DNA of 64,000 bases. Origin: Clavaria fumosa. Taxonomy: Eukaryota; Basidiomycota; Agaricomycetes; Agaricales; Clavariaceae. The notes beneath the pieces are model-generated. The model was not told the origin of the DNA, searched no databases, and worked only from the letters and a program-made list of their open reading frames with translations. Location: assembly GCA_951802425.1 (NCBI GenBank), contig OX637794.1, forward strand, positions 2,852,001 through 2,916,000. The letters run 5' to 3'. This document shows positions 37,098-48,180 of the stretch, piece after piece. The translations under genes were made by a program, and so were the position numbers. Position 1 is the first letter of the stretch, and each line of letters opens with the position of its first letter.

Positions 37098-37782
37098 GCT
37101 CCATCCCCCAACCCAAAGGGGATGTATTTGGGATACAACTTAAGCTGGCTGATGTTGCTTACCAATCAGTCAACCGACAGAGGATATGTCCTCTCAGGCC
37201 AGAACAGGGAGACTGTCCCTGTCTGCCACAGTCCGGGTATTGCTACCTTTCCTGTTACCCCCCATGTGCTTTGCTTGTTACTTAATCAATGTGCAGGACC
37301 GTCCGTTGTTTGTGTTGGTTGGTTTGGTTTGCACATGACCAGCAACATGTGGATCTGCCATGTGTGGGAGCTCTCTGTCTTGCCATGTTCAGGCTGGAAG
37401 ATTGCCCAGAGTCCACATGACTAACCACCTTCCCAAAATGGGAAGGCGCCAGGTGTCCTGTCAGCTGATTGGCTGTCAGATGGTTTTCAAATGCAGTTCC
37501 TGAACTTATGTAAGGCCCCTTATCATGTGATGTCCCTTTTGGGCAGGAGTCACTCAGACCATTACTGGATTTCAGAGGAGTTGCACCCCATTCTCTGGAT
37601 TAGGGCCAAATGCCCATTTAGGGTTATTGGGAATTCATTATGCCCCCCCAGGGGATCAAACTTGTGTGTGCAAGTTCGAGCCAGTGACTTCAGGTTTTAC
37701 CCTTGGGCCACAGGGCCTATTTACTGTGTTGCCTAGCCTCTACAGTGCCTCCATCTGATCTGATATCAATCAATGACTAGTT
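37098..37782. other. Intergenic, repeat-like, no gene seen
   Basis: Continuation of the sequence interrupted by the hAT insertion. CpG-poor; contains a tRNA-like segment (separate entry). Confidence 0.5.
37641..37716 (-). repeat. tRNA-like sequence, degenerate
   Basis: The minus strand begins GCCCTGTGGCCC and ends GGGGGGGCA after 76 nt, giving an acceptor-like pairing with G-U pairs. AAGTTTGATCCCC resembles a weak B box. D and T stems do not form properly. More likely a decayed tRNA or SINE than an active gene. Confidence 0.3.
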
Positions 37783-37787
37783 CCATC

Positions 37788-37932
37788 TGACAGAAAAAGG
37801 TTAAGACAGCATAACAAAGAGTGATGGTGTGATTAAAGGAGGGGTATGTGGTGGTATGATACAAACACACAAGGCAGCAAAAGATTAGGTAATCTATATA
37901 AAATATGTATGGATTGAGCTTGAATACCAACA
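37788..37932 (-). repeat. 3' LTR of the copia element
   Basis: 145 bp. Shares long stretches with 39095-39239, for example GGTATGATACAAA and TTGAGCTTGAAT, with scattered differences that show the insertion is not recent. Confidence 0.85.
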
Positions 37933-38252
37933 CATCTCCCCAAGCAAAGATCTGTGCATCTCCTGAAGCCTACCAAGACCCACAGATTTCATCTAGGGCT
38001 GCAACATTGGTGCTGGTGCTGGGGGGGAGTGGGGACAGCAGTTGTGAAGACAGTGATCTGTAATGGTGATGGGGGAACAGGGCAGCTTGCCTGATAATGG
38101 CCCTTCTGACTGCATCAGAAGCATGTAATGTTAGTGAGATTGCACACAGGATGACCAGTATGTGAGTCAGGCTTCTCACTGCTGGAAGCAGCTAAGGCAG
38201 CCACTCCCAGATCATGGGGGGTATTTGACTTGGCAGGGGTATTCACTCACTG

Positions 38253-38625
38253 TCAAGCTTCTTCATTCAGTAGGCAGGTGACAATGTAGTTGAGGGTTAA
38301 TTTGGATGTGGGGGTGGAGTCAAGAGTAACAATAAAATGACTGTACAAGTGGGGAAGTCCTCCTGTGAGGACAAGGATGATGTCTTCATCATTGATGTTG
38401 ACACCAATTTCTGTGAGTTTGCATGTGGGGCAATGTGCTTGGGTGATAAAGCCCCTTGGGTTTCTGTAGGTGCAAAAAATGATGGCAGAGGGCAAGGCAG
38501 GTAGCCATGCTGCAGGCTTGGTGGACAATGGTGAGCACATCCCATATGACAGTGGGGTTATTGTCCTGTATGAAGCTGAGCTGTGGGACTTCAACATGCA
38601 GAGCTATTTCAGCAAGTGCCTCCAC
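38253..38625 (-). pseudogene. Copia-type gag fragment
   Basis: The 115-codon frame ending at 38253 contains LTEIGVNINDEDIILVLTGG followed by LPHLYSHFIVTLDS and LTLNYIVTCLLNEE. This is the recognisable C-terminal part of Ty1/copia gag (UBN2-like), where the typical pattern is L-x-DE-D-x-ILxxLP-Y. The frame is preceded by frameshifted gag sequence up to about 38625. There is no zinc knuckle and no pol downstream. Confidence 0.7.
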
Positions 38626-39094
38626 TTGCTTCCTGCAGAAGGCTCAGACAGGTTTCATGTTCAGGGATCCAGCAGGTAGGGTTTCAGTGCCCACAAAAAC
38701 ATCCCAAAGGTTTTTTCTTCACTAACAGGGCCTTCATCAGCAACTTCCAATGGCTCCAATTTGAGTCATTCAGCTTTTCAAACATCTCTCCCATGATTTA
38801 CAGTAATAAAATGAGTGGATTGGGCTCCATGAAGGTGATAGTGGACAATGAGCAGTGGGTGGTTTTGGCCCCACAAGGCAAGCAGTGACAATGACAGTGG
38901 TGAGATTCAGCCTTCACAAGGTGAGCAATGGTGATGATGATAGTGAGATTCAGCCTTTGCAAGGCAAATGACAACAACAACAATGCAAGATTCAGCTCTC
39001 ACAAGGCAGACAATGAGTGATTGACATGGGCAGACTTTGGCCTCTGTAGGTGGCGCAGTTTCTGGCTATGTCCAACCAGAGGGTCACATGTTTG

Positions 39095-39239
39095 TGAAGG
39101 AAAAAGGTTAAGACAGCATAATAAAGAGCAACAGTGTGATTAAAGGAGGGGTATGCAGCAGTATGATACAAATGCACAAGGTAGCAAAAGACTAGGTAAT
39201 CTATACAAAATATGTACAGATTGAGCTTGAATTCCAACA
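39095..39239 (-). repeat. 5' LTR of the copia element
   Basis: Partner of 37788-37932. On the minus strand the LTR is followed by AACATGTGACCC, the likely primer-binding-site position. Confidence 0.85.
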
Positions 39240-39244
39240 CCATC

Positions 39245-39911
39245 ATGAACAGCCCCTAGCTGGAGTATATAAGACATCTTAGACATGTACCCTAGCTTTG
39301 ATTTTTTTGTCTATACACTTATTTGGAGAGCTGTCCAACTAAGTCTGACAGCAAACATTGCTGCCACCTTACACCTGAGCCTGAGTGTGAGACCAGTTAA
39401 TACAATCCAATCCTCAAACCTACCAAGGGTCTTGAAGAGACTGCCAGATTGCTACAACAGTTCACTCTAGATATCAAGACTAGAGTCTGAAGAGCATATC
39501 AAGTAGATTTAGAAACAGAACTCTACCCTTGCACAACAAAGAAAATTTGTTGTCACAAGCCTGAGACTCTATCACAAAACTAAAGCATGTGAATGTCACT
39601 GAAAGTCAGAGTTGGTCACATGCAAGGTGACACCATTTATGTGATTAATGCTACTATGGTTGCATGACTCTGGTGCTTTGCTGGTGTCACTATTGTGTAA
39701 GAGTGGTTTGACTGAGACCAAATTTCCTCAGTCACAAGTAGCACAACCTCACAATTAATATGCCTAATAGTAAAAAGTTACCTTGCTTGGCCAAGGCCCC
39801 CTGAAGGTCAAAATTGTCACACCATAATAATACTGAAAGTGAACAGACAATATGTAAGGGTCCCCCCTAGGGAAGGGGTTCCCCTTGGACACTTAGATAA
39901 TCAGCTACACT
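39245..39911. other. Intergenic, no gene seen
   Basis: AT-rich, CpG-poor sequence with no recognisable coding or repeat structure. Confidence 0.5.
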
Positions 39912-39913
39912 TA

Positions 39914-40424
39914 CTGTACCATTTTGACCGTAGGTTCGTCACATGTCCAGCATCCAATGAATTGAACCTATTTTGCTGTGACAGTCACACCTTTTTGTGA
40001 AGTTCGAAGCTATGAGGGTGACTGACTGGTCATCAAGTGTTATTTAATGTATGGTATGCATATTAATGCTTCCAGAGTTTGTTGTACTGCCTATTAGAAA
40101 TGTGATGCCTTTTCCCCCAGCCATATTCTCTTACCTCAGCCTCCATGTCTGCCTCCACCTCATCAACTGTCCCCCACTTGTACTCCTCTGACTTATTTAC
40201 AGCTATGAGACCATTATTATCATTCAATGCAAAGCTGTCATTGACCCCCACTTCAGAGGCAATGTGATTAAAAACTATCATCAATCCACCATAATGCCAA
40301 CTTGGCCTTGAAGGTGAAGCTGAGTAATAGAAGGTCACGCGTCACACAAGCTATTGAAGGCCCGAAGCTATGTGTGACTCTGGTCACACTGAAAATGGGT
40401 GAACCTATGGTCGAAATGGTACAG
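39914..40424. mobile_element. 511-bp TIR element with TA duplication (Tc1/mariner-type MITE)
   Basis: Left end CTGTACCATTTTGACCGTAG and the inverted right end CTGTACCATTTCGACCATAG match over about 26 bases with few differences. A TA dinucleotide flanks each side (39912-39913, 40425-40426), the duplication made by Tc1/mariner elements. No transposase frame inside, so non-autonomous. Confidence 0.75.
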
Positions 40425-40573
40425 TATCCTACTACTGTCACTATGACTTGTAACTACTGCTATAAACAGGGTTCTAACACACTTTACTATTCCACTCACA
40501 AACTATTAAATGTTATCTTCTAACATTTATTACTAGTAGGGAGAGCCCTCATGATCTCAATTCCTTGCATTAG

Positions 40574-40713
40574 CATCAGCAAAACAGCTTGGCTAAATGT
40601 AAGTATAGACAGGTGTGGACTGGATTTAGCACCCCACAGAGAGACACCTTGGGGTGTTACATACCACTCCATGCCTGTTTATACAAACAATTTGGCCAAG
40701 CTATTTTGCTGGT
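40574..40713. mobile_element. 140-bp MITE
   Basis: Imperfect terminal inverted repeats of about 38 bp (left CATCAGCAAAACAGCTTGG, right CCAAGCTATTTTGCTGGTG). No target duplication is obvious. Superfamily not assigned; the element ends about 280 bp before the kinase-like gene. Confidence 0.6.
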
Positions 40714-40996
40714 GAGAGAGGGGATTTTCATCACCAAAAAATGATTCCAGCCAACCAGATTTATAGTACTGCATCAGCCATGGTAGACACACAGGTACTA
40801 CATTTAGCAACACAGAGACCCTTTCTCAAAGCTTTCTGCAACATTGTGTTTCTGCACACAATACAGTACTTGTTGTCGGCGTGGGAAGAGAATTATCTAA
40901 ACCCTACACTAGGGTATATAAGGTGGGTAATGTCGAAGGCTCTACACCTTAGCTTCATCTCCCTTCTTCGCTACTCAACTCTTCCACTCTTCACAA

Positions 40997-42569
40997 TGCA
41001 TCTATGCTGCGAAAGATCACCATCAGGCGCTACCGCGAATCACTCGGTCTTCACACGCCTTCCGCGCGAACCATTCTGTGAAGCACGAGCTCACTGCGGT
41101 GTCTGCAGGCTATCAACGACCAAGAAAGGGGTAAGCTCAGCCGTGCAGACGCAGAAATCAGACTAGACTCATTCTTCTAGGTGCACCCTGTAGACATCTA
41201 CAGGTACTGGGATGACATGGACTGCGTCAGTGACAGAGCTCACCGCGAGGTTCCTTGGGATCTTGTCCGTCCGTTCCTCGAGTCGCATGGCTATCACTTG
41301 AGGGAGAAGATACCAGGTAGTTCTGCTGATCGAGTAAGTTTGCCCATCGTGGTCTGCACACATGCACATGACGCCTGTACAGGCCTATCGAGTCCATCGA
41401 GCCTTCGACATGGACGGTAATCCCGTGTTCATCAAGTCTGTCCCAGTTGTGGACATCACGAATGAAGAGTTACGCATCATGCAACTACTCAGCACGGATG
41501 AATGCGCTGAAGACCCACGCAATCACACTATTCCAATCCGAGATATACTCTACTATCATCCAGATTTCAGTCTACATCCGCGATATAAACGAGCCGCTAT
41601 CCCTGCCGATTCTCGAGCTTTTATCATCATGGATGAAATGGAGCCTCTCCCACGAAACCTTGTGAATGATTACGTGCCGGCCACAGTTGGGGACTGCCTC
41701 GAATTTGCACGGCAGTGTTTGGAGGTTTGGGCTGATAGACACATGTCCGTTTCAATGTCCCTCATCATGTCTGCAGGGCTTAGCATTCCTTCATGATATC
41801 GGAATCGCTCATGGCGTGAGTCCAGTTATGACTTCTTATTAACTGTTCCATGAACACAGGCTGCTAGGATATATCCCAATGGAACATACTAATGTCAGAC
41901 TCGTGCGACGAAACTCTGCGCTACTTCATCATCGATTTTGGACTTTCAAGGCATATACCTAAACCGTGGTTCAGCGAGCCTCTTCATCTACCGCTGAAGC
42001 CTCAAGTCACCCATCAAAGCCCAGAGTGGTCCACTACTGTCCCATTCAATCCTTTCGCCCATGATGTTTTTTGTATGTCCAAATCTTGGCGATTCAGAAT
42101 CGACCGTTGGGATGATCACAAAGTGTGCCTCCTACTATCGTTCCCATTCTCCACACACTCACGATATTGCTAGCATTGGCAACGAGTCCCAGGATTCCTC
42201 GATCTCGTGGATTCGATGGAGCATCCAGATCCGTGGCAGCGTCCAAGCTCAGAAATTGCGCTTCGGATATTGGAGGCCATCATGGAGCATTTACCCGCCG
42301 AGCTTCATGCCCTGTCATTTGCTGGTGGGTCCGCGTCTATGCCAATCTCAATGCACCTGTGAATGCCTTTACTAGAACGCTGGAATTATCGCTCGTTCAA
42401 GCGGGCCCCCACTCCAGCTTTGTCGAACGCGTCTTCCTCTGATGATTCCGACGACAATGAGGAGGTTGATGATGTTCTGCCTCAATCATCATTCATTCCC
42501 CAACCCGCGAAAACGATTTCTTTCAATGACGAGTCTAACTTACCAACAATACATTTTGGTTCCCACTGA
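40997..42569 (+). CDS. Divergent protein-kinase-like protein
   Basis: About seven exons by eye. ATG 40997 begins MHLCCERSPSG; an intron after KKG leads to HPVDIYRYWDDMD, then AYRVHRAFDMDGNPVFIKSV, which contains the presumed ATP-binding lysine. The hinge region is AFIIMDEMEPLP. The catalytic loop is HGDISQWNILM (HGD in place of HRD, split by an intron ending CTAG near 41870) and the metal-binding DFGLSR follows near 41936. Later exons give FLDLVDSMEHPDPWQRPSS and an acidic Ser/Asp tail ending at TGA 42569. No clear glycine loop. Lys, catalytic Asp, Asn and DFG are kept, so activity is plausible. This type of short kinase is expanded in agaricomycetes. Intron edges near 42070-42170 are uncertain. 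Convergent with the MYND gene. Confidence 0.8.
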
Positions 42570-42734
42570 TCATCTCGCCCTTCCTGTAACTAAGTCATAT
42601 GTATCATCTCCTTTCCCTTCGACTGCTTTATCTGGTTGGCATTGATTGGTGTCACAAAGCTACAAGATTATCAAGCGCACATCCCCTCTGCGCTATTGTT
42701 GCGCGGCTTCGTTTCAACAACGCCACAGATGGAC

Positions 42735-43564
42735 CTATTTTTTGGAAAGCGGGAATTTGTAGTACCCGCGAAAGCGCTCCCAATCCTGTTTCATAAGCTC
42801 CGCGACTCGCCTCGCCAGCTTGCAGTCCTTCCTGTGTCCCGATTCAGTCCAATCTTGGGTCTGGCAAGCCTTCAAGGGAAGAATACGTCAGCCCGAGTGC
42901 GCCACACCACAATCATGTACTGGCCTTGCTACAGTAGCGCACGATGCGACAGCCAGCGCATAGAAGAAGATTGTCAGTTGTCGTGTTGCACTTCGCACAG
43001 CCCTGGACGCCCTCCGGCTTGGATCCACCGCTCATGATCTGATCGCTGATGGCGTAAAGTTGTTCCAAGGAGCAGGGAAGAAACTAGACGAGCTAACATG
43101 TCTAAGGGAGGCACGTACGAGAGGCGAGAGCGCATTACCTGAACGTAATCTGCATTTTCAATTCTGAAGCCGATCGACCCATCCATAAAGTCATGCTGCT
43201 TAGGGTACAGAATAACGATCGTGTTTCCCTCTTTGACGATGGCCTCTGGTACATTGCGATGTACGGGGAAGTTGCTCATACCAGGCTCGAATATCCTCGG
43301 GCCTGGAGACGAGTCGAGATAAAAATTTCCTGAGACTTGCTGGCCATTTTTGTCCTTCACCCAGAGGCACAGTCGGTTGAAGACCAGCTTCCCAGTGACC
43401 TCCGCGAAGAAGCACCAGTGTCGCCTCGCCACATAGCAGCCATCGTCGCGCTTGTGGTAGTATCGGCCATCAATAAAATGTTCATGGGGGCATTCAGAGA
43501 ATGACGGAAAGGCCTGATCTTCTCGAAGACAGGTAAATGCAGGAGTCGACGCAGCGCCAACCAT
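42735..43564 (-). CDS. MYND zinc-finger protein
   Basis: ATG 43564 (MVGAASTPAF) opens a first exon of about 141 codons: ECPHEHFIDGRYYHKRDDG, then FAEVTGKLVFNRLCLWV, ILYPKQHDFMDGSIG and ENADYVQ, after which a GTAATG intron begins near 43140. The second exon carries CAKCNTTTDNLLLCAGCRIV and RYCSKA. After another intron, TQDWTESGHRKDCKLARRV completes the MYND finger (C-x2-C, C-x2-C, C, then H and C), and the protein ends FPLSKK. MYND fingers bind proline-rich partner peptides. The upstream domain is not recognised. All seven visible zinc ligands are present; the eighth lies at a splice junction. Probably nuclear or cytosolic; role unknown. Confidence 0.78.
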
Positions 43565-45876
43565 GGTATGGGGAGATCAACCTGGAGCGAACAGGCGAAT
43601 GGACTGATGATCCATGTGGAAAGCATAGTTGGCAGTGGACTTACAGCGGCACAGTCATGATTGGCGGACCTGAACGGCGTGGAGAAGTTTGGAATGTGCA
43701 GCTTTGTTTGTGTCAAGTGACCTTGGCGGAAGCTACCACAAATTTTGTGAAGACCTCTTCACATCAGTAATATGCTATGTATAATCAATGGAGGTCTCTA
43801 ATGACACAGGGTGGTTGTAATTAGTACATGGACAATCACACAAAAGTGCTAAAAAATTATTCATGCTAATGCATCAAGCAAGGGGGTTCTGCTGACAGTC
43901 AGTGCTTCCTAGTCCTCCTGTGCTGAAATCATGTAATGTCACCTCCCAAATAAGGCATGGGCTTAGGCATGCATAACACGTTGGGACTGATCATGAAGCC
44001 AAATTACTGACCCAGTTCTACTACCTGATGTTCTGCCTTCCACAGACCAGATATGAGAAAGCTTTGAGTGTAAAAAGTGTCCCAAATAATTATTTAAGCA
44101 AATCCTTCAATCTCAATTATTTTAATTTTGCTTGAGATATGCCCCATCATCAGCAAAATCATGGCCCTGTCATACCATTTTGTGGTATAGAGAAGTATAA
44201 AATGGTATAATTTGGTATAACCAAGTATAAACCAGTTTATAACCAGTTTAAGTGTGGTATATACCAGGCTAGGTGTTAAAACTGGTTAAGATTGGTATGA
44301 CAGTATATACCTTGTTGTACCACCCCAATTATTCTCCTGATGCATGTACATGCCATATCTCAGAAATGAGGCCAAATAAAGAAAATCTAGCTTGAAGGAT
44401 TTTCTCAAATATATTATAGGAACATTTCATCTCACCAACCAAAGTGAGGATTGAATCTTGGCTTTTGTGTGGGAATTGCCAGGTCCCACACAAATTTCAT
44501 AACTGCACTGTGTTGACACATTTACATTTTATTATTTAAAAAACTAAGTGTCCAGGGTCCAACAGCTCTGTAATAACATTCTTAATAAATCTAGAAATGA
44601 AATGAATATGTACAAAAATAATTGTTCAGAGTACCAAAGTTTGTGGCTCTGGAAATGTACAAAGAGAGAGCAAAAGTTTGTAAAAGGATTGGAAATACAA
44701 AGAGAATTATTGTTGTGGTCAATCTGAAAGTGGAGAGGTTGCAAGATAGTTGCAAGATGATTTCCTTATTGGGACCTTAGGTCAGACTTGTAGTAGAGTG
44801 GTGCAGAGTAAGAATATCAAAGTCTGGGGAATACAGGCTGAGTATCTACTTGTATATATACTAAGTCCATAACCCAGCCACTCTGGTCAAACAAGTTAAC
44901 AATGGAGGGGAACACATGGGAGTGACAGTTGGGACAGAATGAAGGTATCTGGGAAACAATCAGGCTGACATCATGACATTGGGAGGGACAAAGGTGGTCA
45001 GCGAGGGAATGGGATAGCAGTAGGGGGACAAGGATGCCAAGGGGACAGGATAGCAGTAATGAAGAGAAGTAGAAAGGGAAGTACCTGATTAGGACTAATG
45101 GCCTTGATGCCAAGATGACAGGTGTCAGGGAGCAACATGGTGATGGCATCCTGCACAGATGTGCCATCATGAAAATGGCCATCCTCTCAGTAGTGGTCAC
45201 ATGACCTAGAATCAGGTGATTGGGTGCTTACCATGTGATCATGTGATGTCACCACAACAATTATTCAGAGTCAAATTTTATTAATTTTATTTAAAAAAAA
45301 TGGAGAATGTCATGGTTGACTCCCATGACTGACAGATCATGCTCTGACAGGACAGCCAAATGTGTGATGGCACATCAAAGTGGGATGCCATCACTGCATC
45401 ATCAACTGTCATCTGTCACTGACATGCCAAGCCATTCCTTTCCTGGCCCTCTTTTCCCATGCCTCCCTCACTTTCAATCCCAACAGTTATTATAGAAGGT
45501 TGCACCAATCATTACCTTATATTTCCCAATTCTATGACCATGGACTAGGTATATAAGTAGTTGGTCCATAGGCTGTACCTCCCCAGTCTTTGGTATTCTC
45601 TGAATCACACCTTTCTATTACAAGTTTGACCCAGGCTCCACTACTCCAGAAAAGGGAATTCTTGTGACCTTCTCATGACCTTTTTGCAACCTTTGTCCTC
45701 TATTTTCAGATTGACCACAACATAATATCAAAGACTCAACCACATCCCTCATCTTAACTCAGCATCTGCAACACTCCAACACTGATGACCAACAACATTT
45801 ACCTCTGCCCAGCCAACCCTGTGAATAGTGAAAACTGGATTCCCTTTACCTTAGGCAAAAGCACCTGCCCAAACCA
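43565..45876. other. Repeat-rich intergenic region, no gene seen
   Basis: CpG-poor sequence. Apart from the inverted-repeat structure at 44080-44425 (separate entry), I recognise nothing. The 127-codon frame at 44817-45200 (-) has no motif and lies in low-complexity sequence. Confidence 0.5.
44080..44425. repeat. Imperfect inverted-repeat element with a smaller TIR element at its centre
   Basis: AAATCCTTCAATCTC (near 44100) and the inverted AAATCCTTCAAGCTA (near 44405) belong to imperfect arms of about 70 bp. At the centre, 44167-44303 is bounded by exact 11-bp inverted repeats CTGTCATACCA and TGGTATGACAG and is filled with GGTATA/TATACC motifs. This looks like one miniature element inside another. 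No clear target duplications. Confidence 0.5.
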
Positions 45877-46172
45877 TGTTAGGATTGCTTACATAAGCCA
45901 TCCCAAAGAGGAGTTGTGGAAAAACTGGAGAGGGTTGTTGGAAGGTCACATGACCTGTGGCTGGGGTCAGATTATGTAATCCCCAAAGTCACCTGACCTG
46001 CGCCATGGCACATCACATGATCTGAGGGTCCAAGGGTGGGAACGCCAGCAAGTGCCAAAGCATTCTGTATATATACATGTACTTTCACTTTTCCTTTTTT
46101 GTACTCTTTTCCCCTTATCTTAGTATTGTTGTCATGACCTTACCCTTAAGTTGTGTGAGACCCAGTCTGATA
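45877..46172 (+). repeat. 5' LTR of element C
   Basis: 296 bp. Contains ATCTTAGTATT near 46117 and is followed by AATACTAAAAT, one mismatch from the complementary primer site seen in A. Confidence 0.88.
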
Positions 46173-46425
46173 TAATACTAAAATCCACCTGTCCACCCTA
46201 GCCCTGTGTCCTAACCCAGCTAGCCTGGACCCTTAATTTCAAACTGTGACACATTGTCACAGCTCAGCCCCTATCATCCTCTTCTCCTTTCCCTTGCCTG
46301 TGGTGTGTAACAGAACCATGTGAAATTTTTACTGTGTGTAGATACACATGACCTGACCTGGAGGACAACTACTGTGACCCTCTCTGACAGATACTGAGTG
46401 CCCAAGGCCCAGAACCTGCCATAGA

Positions 46426-46953
46426 ATGGTGCTGGACCTAGCTGTTGCCCCCTTTGATGGGCAGAAAAGGAACTTCTGTACATTCCTCCAATCACTTCAC
46501 CTCCTGTTTATGGTGAACCTGACCACCTATGCTACAGACCTGGTGAAGGTCTTCTTTGCTCTGAGCAAAATTACTGGAGAAGGATTTGCTGCAGAATGGG
46601 TGAATATGAAAGCAGAAGAGATCCTGGGGAGTGGCAAGGCTGGAACCTGGGTGGTGTTTGTGGAGGAACTGAAGTGGGCATTTGATGACCCAAACAACTG
46701 AGCAACTGCCCTTGCAGACATTGCTAGTTTGAAACAGGGTGCCATGACAGCACCAGAGTACTTCACGAAATTTGAGACAATGTTCCAATGGGCAGAGATG
46801 AGTGCAGAGAAGGACTCAGACATCCTAGTCCATTGGCTGGAGCTGAACCTGAGTAGGAGGTTGGTGGAGAGAATCTATGGTGTCTCCCCGATGCCAGAGA
46901 CCTATGGGGGATGGAGGATGCTGGCAGAAAAACTTGATGCCCAGCAGAGATGA
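46426..46953 (+). pseudogene. gag of element C, interrupted
   Basis: Reads LDLAVAPFDGQKRNFCTFLQ through GFAAEWVNMKAEEILG to a TGA near 46699-46701, then resumes in frame as ATALADIASLKQGAMTAPEY and NLSRRLVERIYGVSP to TGA 46951-46953. It lacks a normal gag start (the A-family MADHV beginning is missing). It keeps CAA where A has a stop at 1172. Confidence 0.8.
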
Positions 46954-47154
46954 TTTGATGGGATAGTCATGGAACAAGACATGTGACCTACTGCAACCCT
47001 ACCATGACCTACTGCGACCCCTCTGCCACATACTCTGGGTGTGGCCATGGGCCAAGGGTGCTGAGAGACATTGTTTCTGATGCCACCAGACTGGCCATGC
47101 TGTCCAATTCTGCCCCCTGCCCAATATGCATCTGCAGGTCCCAAGGGCCCAAAC

Positions 47155-47515
47155 TGTTAGACTTTCACCATATCACCTTTCACCTTTCACCCTATTACCT
47201 TTCACTGTATCACTCCCCTTCTTTTCCACCCTCCACACCATGCACACACCCCTCTCCATCACGTATCACATGCCGCATGCCCTCCCCTCTTCTATTTCGT
47301 CACCACGACTCATGTTATACCTCGTTGCCTACGCGTGCCGGCTTCCACCTACTATGACTCATCTCGACTCGTATTGTTGTACGTATATATGGTAGCTACT
47401 TCAGTAACAACCTCCTCAGGTTGTTACTTCCTATCACATACCTCCTTTGCTCCCATTCGGCTGACTCTGCCTGAGTTCCTCGAATACCCGGGAGTCAACG
47501 CGACAATTGTTGACA
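47155..47515 (+). repeat. 5' LTR of element D
   Basis: 361 bp, TGTTAGAC to TTGTTGACA. Contains a CT-rich start (TTTCACC repeats), a TATA box and an 11-bp inverted repeat. Confidence 0.95.
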
Positions 47516-47526
47516 AGTAACAACCT
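47384..47526 (+). promoter_or_regulatory. TATA box, predicted RNA start and self-priming site of element D
   Basis: TATATAT at 47384-47390. 34 bases from its start, AGGTTGTTACT (47418-47428) is the exact 11-base reverse complement of AGTAACAACCT (47516-47526), which directly follows the LTR where a primer-binding site belongs. A third copy, AGTAACAACCT at 47403-47413, makes a hairpin with 47418-47428 in the LTR DNA. It would be upstream of the RNA start and so absent from the 5' end of the genomic RNA. Confidence 0.7.
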
Positions 47527-47624
47527 CTCCCCCGCCTACCTCCTCACGGACCTAGGCACCCCCACCCTGCCCGAGCCGAAGCAAGGCTTGCGTATTCGGA
47601 GAAGACACACTGGCACGCTTTTGG

Positions 47625-48176
47625 ATGGCATACGAACGATTTGTCAGGAGGAGAGCCCTCTTTGGACTGGACCAGGAAACGGACTTTGAACAATTAACAC
47701 CGCCGAGCACACCGTATCGAAGCTACGAAAGCTTCCAGTACCCGAGACACTCCGAGGCTGCTCAGTTGGCGCCTCGCTACCACTTTGCCACGAAAAGAAT
47801 TTTTGTACCGCAGGACTTTGCGCGGAACAACCCGTTGACTATCGAACACGCCCCCGAGTGGCGAATATTCTGAAGGACACTCGCAGAGAAGCTACAGGCA
47901 GTGGCTGACGAACAGAGACACGCAGACGGAGACACGGAATTCCTCCAAGGAGACGAAGATTTCACAGATTTCGCTAGTGAGAGCGACTACCAAAGCGCTC
48001 TCGAAGAACTCGAGGAACCGACGCACTTGTCTGTGGCAACGCAGACTGACGAAGAACCCCTTACACACCGATCCACCGAAGCACAAACCGACCTTACGTT
48101 CGGTTCACTACAAGATCGTCTGCAAATAAACCTTTTCCAAGACCCACCCCGAATTTGGCTCGAAGACCTCGACTGA
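47625..48176 (+). pseudogene. Pre-gag reading frame of element D, one in-frame TGA
   Basis: From ATG 47625 (MAYERFVRRRALFG) an open frame of 82 codons meets TGA at 47871-47873 and continues in the same frame to 48176, ending three bases before the gag ATG. Removing the stop gives about 183 residues. The first half is mixed; the second is acidic (EFLQGDEDFTDFASESDYQ) with two similar short units (ATQTDEEP and AQTDLTF). The TGA could be a decayed CGA or a programmed readthrough; the sequence cannot decide. No known domain recognised. Not part of a standard chromovirus. Confidence 0.55.
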
Positions 48177-48180
48177 ACAA

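Larger units (their letters stand above)
37788..39239 (-). mobile_element. Gag-only Ty1/copia element with 145-bp LTRs and target duplication
   Basis: Two direct repeats of 145 bp (37788-37932 and 39095-39239) on the minus strand begin TGTTGG and end TCA. The 5-bp duplication CCATC flanks both ends (37783-37787 and 39240-39244). A G-rich tract (CTTGGGGAGATG, read minus) sits just inside the 3' LTR at 37933, confirming orientation. The interior is only 1.16 kb and holds a gag fragment with no RT or integrase, so this is a non-autonomous deletion derivative. Confidence 0.88.

Noticed and set aside
37671..37680. Plus-strand GTTCGAG at 37674 as the B box of a forward tRNA gene
   Set aside because: No A box at the right distance and no cloverleaf; the minus-strand reading is better but also degenerate.
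44817..45200. 127-codon minus-strand frame as a gene
   Set aside because: Leu/Ser/Pro-rich translation of low-complexity sequence, no motif, no splice or start support, in a repeat-rich zone.
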